Assembly: GCA_905234765.1 (NCBI GenBank)
Contig: CAJOIF010000045.1
Span: forward strand, 1-22,017
Direction: 5' to 3'
DNA from: an uncultured Bacteroidales bacterium
GTDB taxonomy: Bacteria > Bacteroidota > Bacteroidia > Bacteroidales > F082
DNA length: 22,017 nt
The notes below the pieces were generated by a model that did no database searches, was not told the origin of the DNA, and saw only the letters and a program-made list of their open reading frames with translations. A program made the translations under genes and the position numbers. Position 1 is the stretch's first letter. The number at the start of each line of letters is the position of its first letter. Of the stretch, positions 20,843 to 22,017 are shown in pieces.

Positions 20843-22017
20843 ATGGAAATAAAACGCGACAAATACCTCAACCGCCTGGTCGCTCACCAAGGAAACCAGC
20901 GGGTCAAGATCATAACCGGAATACGCCGCTCCGGAAAGTCCTATTTGTTGTTCCGGCTTTTCAAGCAACACCTTTTGGATGCCGGTGTAAAACCGACCCA
21001 CATCATCGAGATCCAATTGGACGACCGCGTCAACAAGGAATTGAGGGACCCGGACAACTGCCTGGCTTACATCAGGAAGCGTGTGAAAGACGACAAGCCC
21101 TATTATCTGCTTATCGACGAGGTGCAGTTGATGACCGAATTTGAGGATGTGCTGAATTCATGCCTCCACATCAGCAATCTCGACACCTATGTGACTGGCT
21201 CAAACTCCCGATTCCTGTCAACCGACATCATCACCGAATTCCGCGGCCGTGGCGACGAGATCTATCTGCGCCCCCTCAGTTTCAGCGAATTCGCAACCAC
21301 TTGTCCGGCTCTCGACTTCGATGCGGCATGGCTCCAATACATCACATACGGGGGGCTGCCTTATTGCGCGCTGCTGCCGACCGCCGAGGAAAAAGCCGGT
21401 TATCTGACTCGTCTGTTCGAGGAAGTCTATGTCCGCGACATCATGGAACGCCGCAACATCCAGCATCCCAACCAGATGGAACAGCTGATGAACATCATTT
21501 CCTCAGGCATAGGCTCGCTGACAAACCCAAAGAAACTGGAAAACGCCTTCGTGAGCATGGGAGGGGAAAGGCTTTCAGACAGGACCATCAAGCAATATCT
21601 GGACCACCTCACCGATGCCTTCATCATTGAACGCGCCGACAGGTACGACATCAAAGGGAAGAAATACATCTCCACTCCCTCGAAGTACTATTTCACCGAC
21701 ACCGGGCTTCGCAACGCCCGCATCAATTTCCGCCAATTGGAAGAGACCCATCTGATGGAAAATGTCATTTACAACGAGTTGTGCGGAAGAGGTTTTTCCG
21801 TCGATGTCGGAGTGGTCGAGGTCAACGAGAGACAATCTGACGGGAAATATGCGCGGAAGCAACTGGAGGTTGACTTCGTATGCAACAAGGCAGACGAACG
21901 CATCTACATCCAGTCGGCGTTCTCCCTCCCGACCCTTGAGAAAAGACAGCAAGAGGAAAGGCCCTTCGCATCCGTGGACGATTCCTTCCGCAAGGTAATC
22001 ATCACAGCGGACAAGGT
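20843..22017 (+). CDS. ATP-binding protein, AAA_14/DUF4143 family (3' end beyond window)
   Basis: The first 391 codons of a plus-strand gene are visible; it continues past the window end. It has an N-terminal P-loop (VKIITGIRRSGKSYLLFRLF; Walker A G26 to S33), Walker B YYLLIDEVQLM (D92, E93), the sensor segment DTYVTGSNSRFLSTDIITEFRGRGDEIYLRPLSFSEF, and then a DUF4143 region (YGGLPYCALLPTAEEKAGYL, VYVRDIMERRNIQHPNQMEQL, YFTDTGLRNARINFRQLEETHLMENVIYNEL, LEVDFVCNK with the conserved E-x-D-F nuclease-like core). The family is very common and often duplicated in Bacteroidales; its function is not firmly known. ATG 20843 follows its promoter by 48 bp. No frameshift is seen in the visible part. Confidence 0.9.
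   Translation, partial: MEIKRDKYLNRLVAHQGNQRVKIITGIRRSGKSYLLFRLFKQHLLDAGVKPTHIIEIQLDDRVNKELRDPDNCLAYIRKRVKDDKPYYLLIDEVQLMTEFEDVLNSCLHISNLDTYVTGSNSRFLSTDIITEFRGRGDEIYLRPLSFSEFATTCPALDFDAAWLQYITYGGLPYCALLPTAEEKAGYLTRLFEEVYVRDIMERRNIQHPNQMEQLMNIISSGIGSLTNPKKLENAFVSMGGERLSDRTIKQYLDHLTDAFIIERADRYDIKGKKYISTPSKYYFTDTGLRNARINFRQLEETHLMENVIYNELCGRGFSVDVGVVEVNERQSDGKYARKQLEVDFVCNKADERIYIQSAFSLPTLEKRQQEERPFASVDDSFRKVIITADK

Overview
The window looks like chromosomal DNA from a gut or rumen member of the order Bacteroidales, probably Prevotella-like. The basis is the recurring Bacteroidetes -7 promoter box (TAnnTTTG, usually TATTTTTG), found in front of at least seven genes, together with protein families typical of that group. 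No rRNA, tRNA or CRISPR array was seen. All identifications rest on reading motifs by eye; no database search was run.

Left part (1-5915, mostly minus strand): a lipoprotein flavodoxin (partial) and a hexapeptide acetyltransferase form a coupled pair divergent from an AraC regulator that carries a one-base frameshift. Their shared intergenic region holds two direct repeats spaced like an AraC-family operator. Next come a cytidylate-kinase-like protein and a DUF362 lipoprotein. They are followed by a secreted amidohydrolase fused to an ABM monooxygenase-like domain, a flavin reductase, and a frameshifted, chimeric NifX-like gene.

Decay zone (about 5443-7390) and its counterpart (17800-20566): the genes are visibly broken by internal or terminal deletions. 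They are a chimeric NifX, a 5'-truncated AraC abutting a 5'-truncated RND membrane fusion protein, fragments of a MATE transporter, an RND pump missing its middle, and a TolC-like channel missing its middle. These are remnants of efflux systems.

Accessory/defence block (7364-17706), apparently intact between the two decayed zones: (a) an AbiEi-like/Fic fusion with a tandem-repeat array at its start; (b) a DinD/Bro-N protein followed by a leftover copy of the Fic 3' end, so DinD is flanked by direct repeats; (c) an AT-rich cassette with a 61-residue protein, a Clp-fold SDH-type serine protease, a zinc-ribbon protein and a two-helix membrane protein; (d) a restriction-modification locus with two overlapping methyltransferase-like genes, an embedded ParE/RelE-type toxin-antitoxin pair, and a GIY-YIG (T5orf172-like) plus DExH helicase protein. 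The first methyltransferase gene is preceded by a long structured leader (12251-12398) in which one arm can pair either with an upstream arm or with the sequence around the start codon. That leader is the most striking undescribed-looking element here.

Right end: a separate AAA (AAA_14/DUF4143) ATPase with its own promoter runs off the window.
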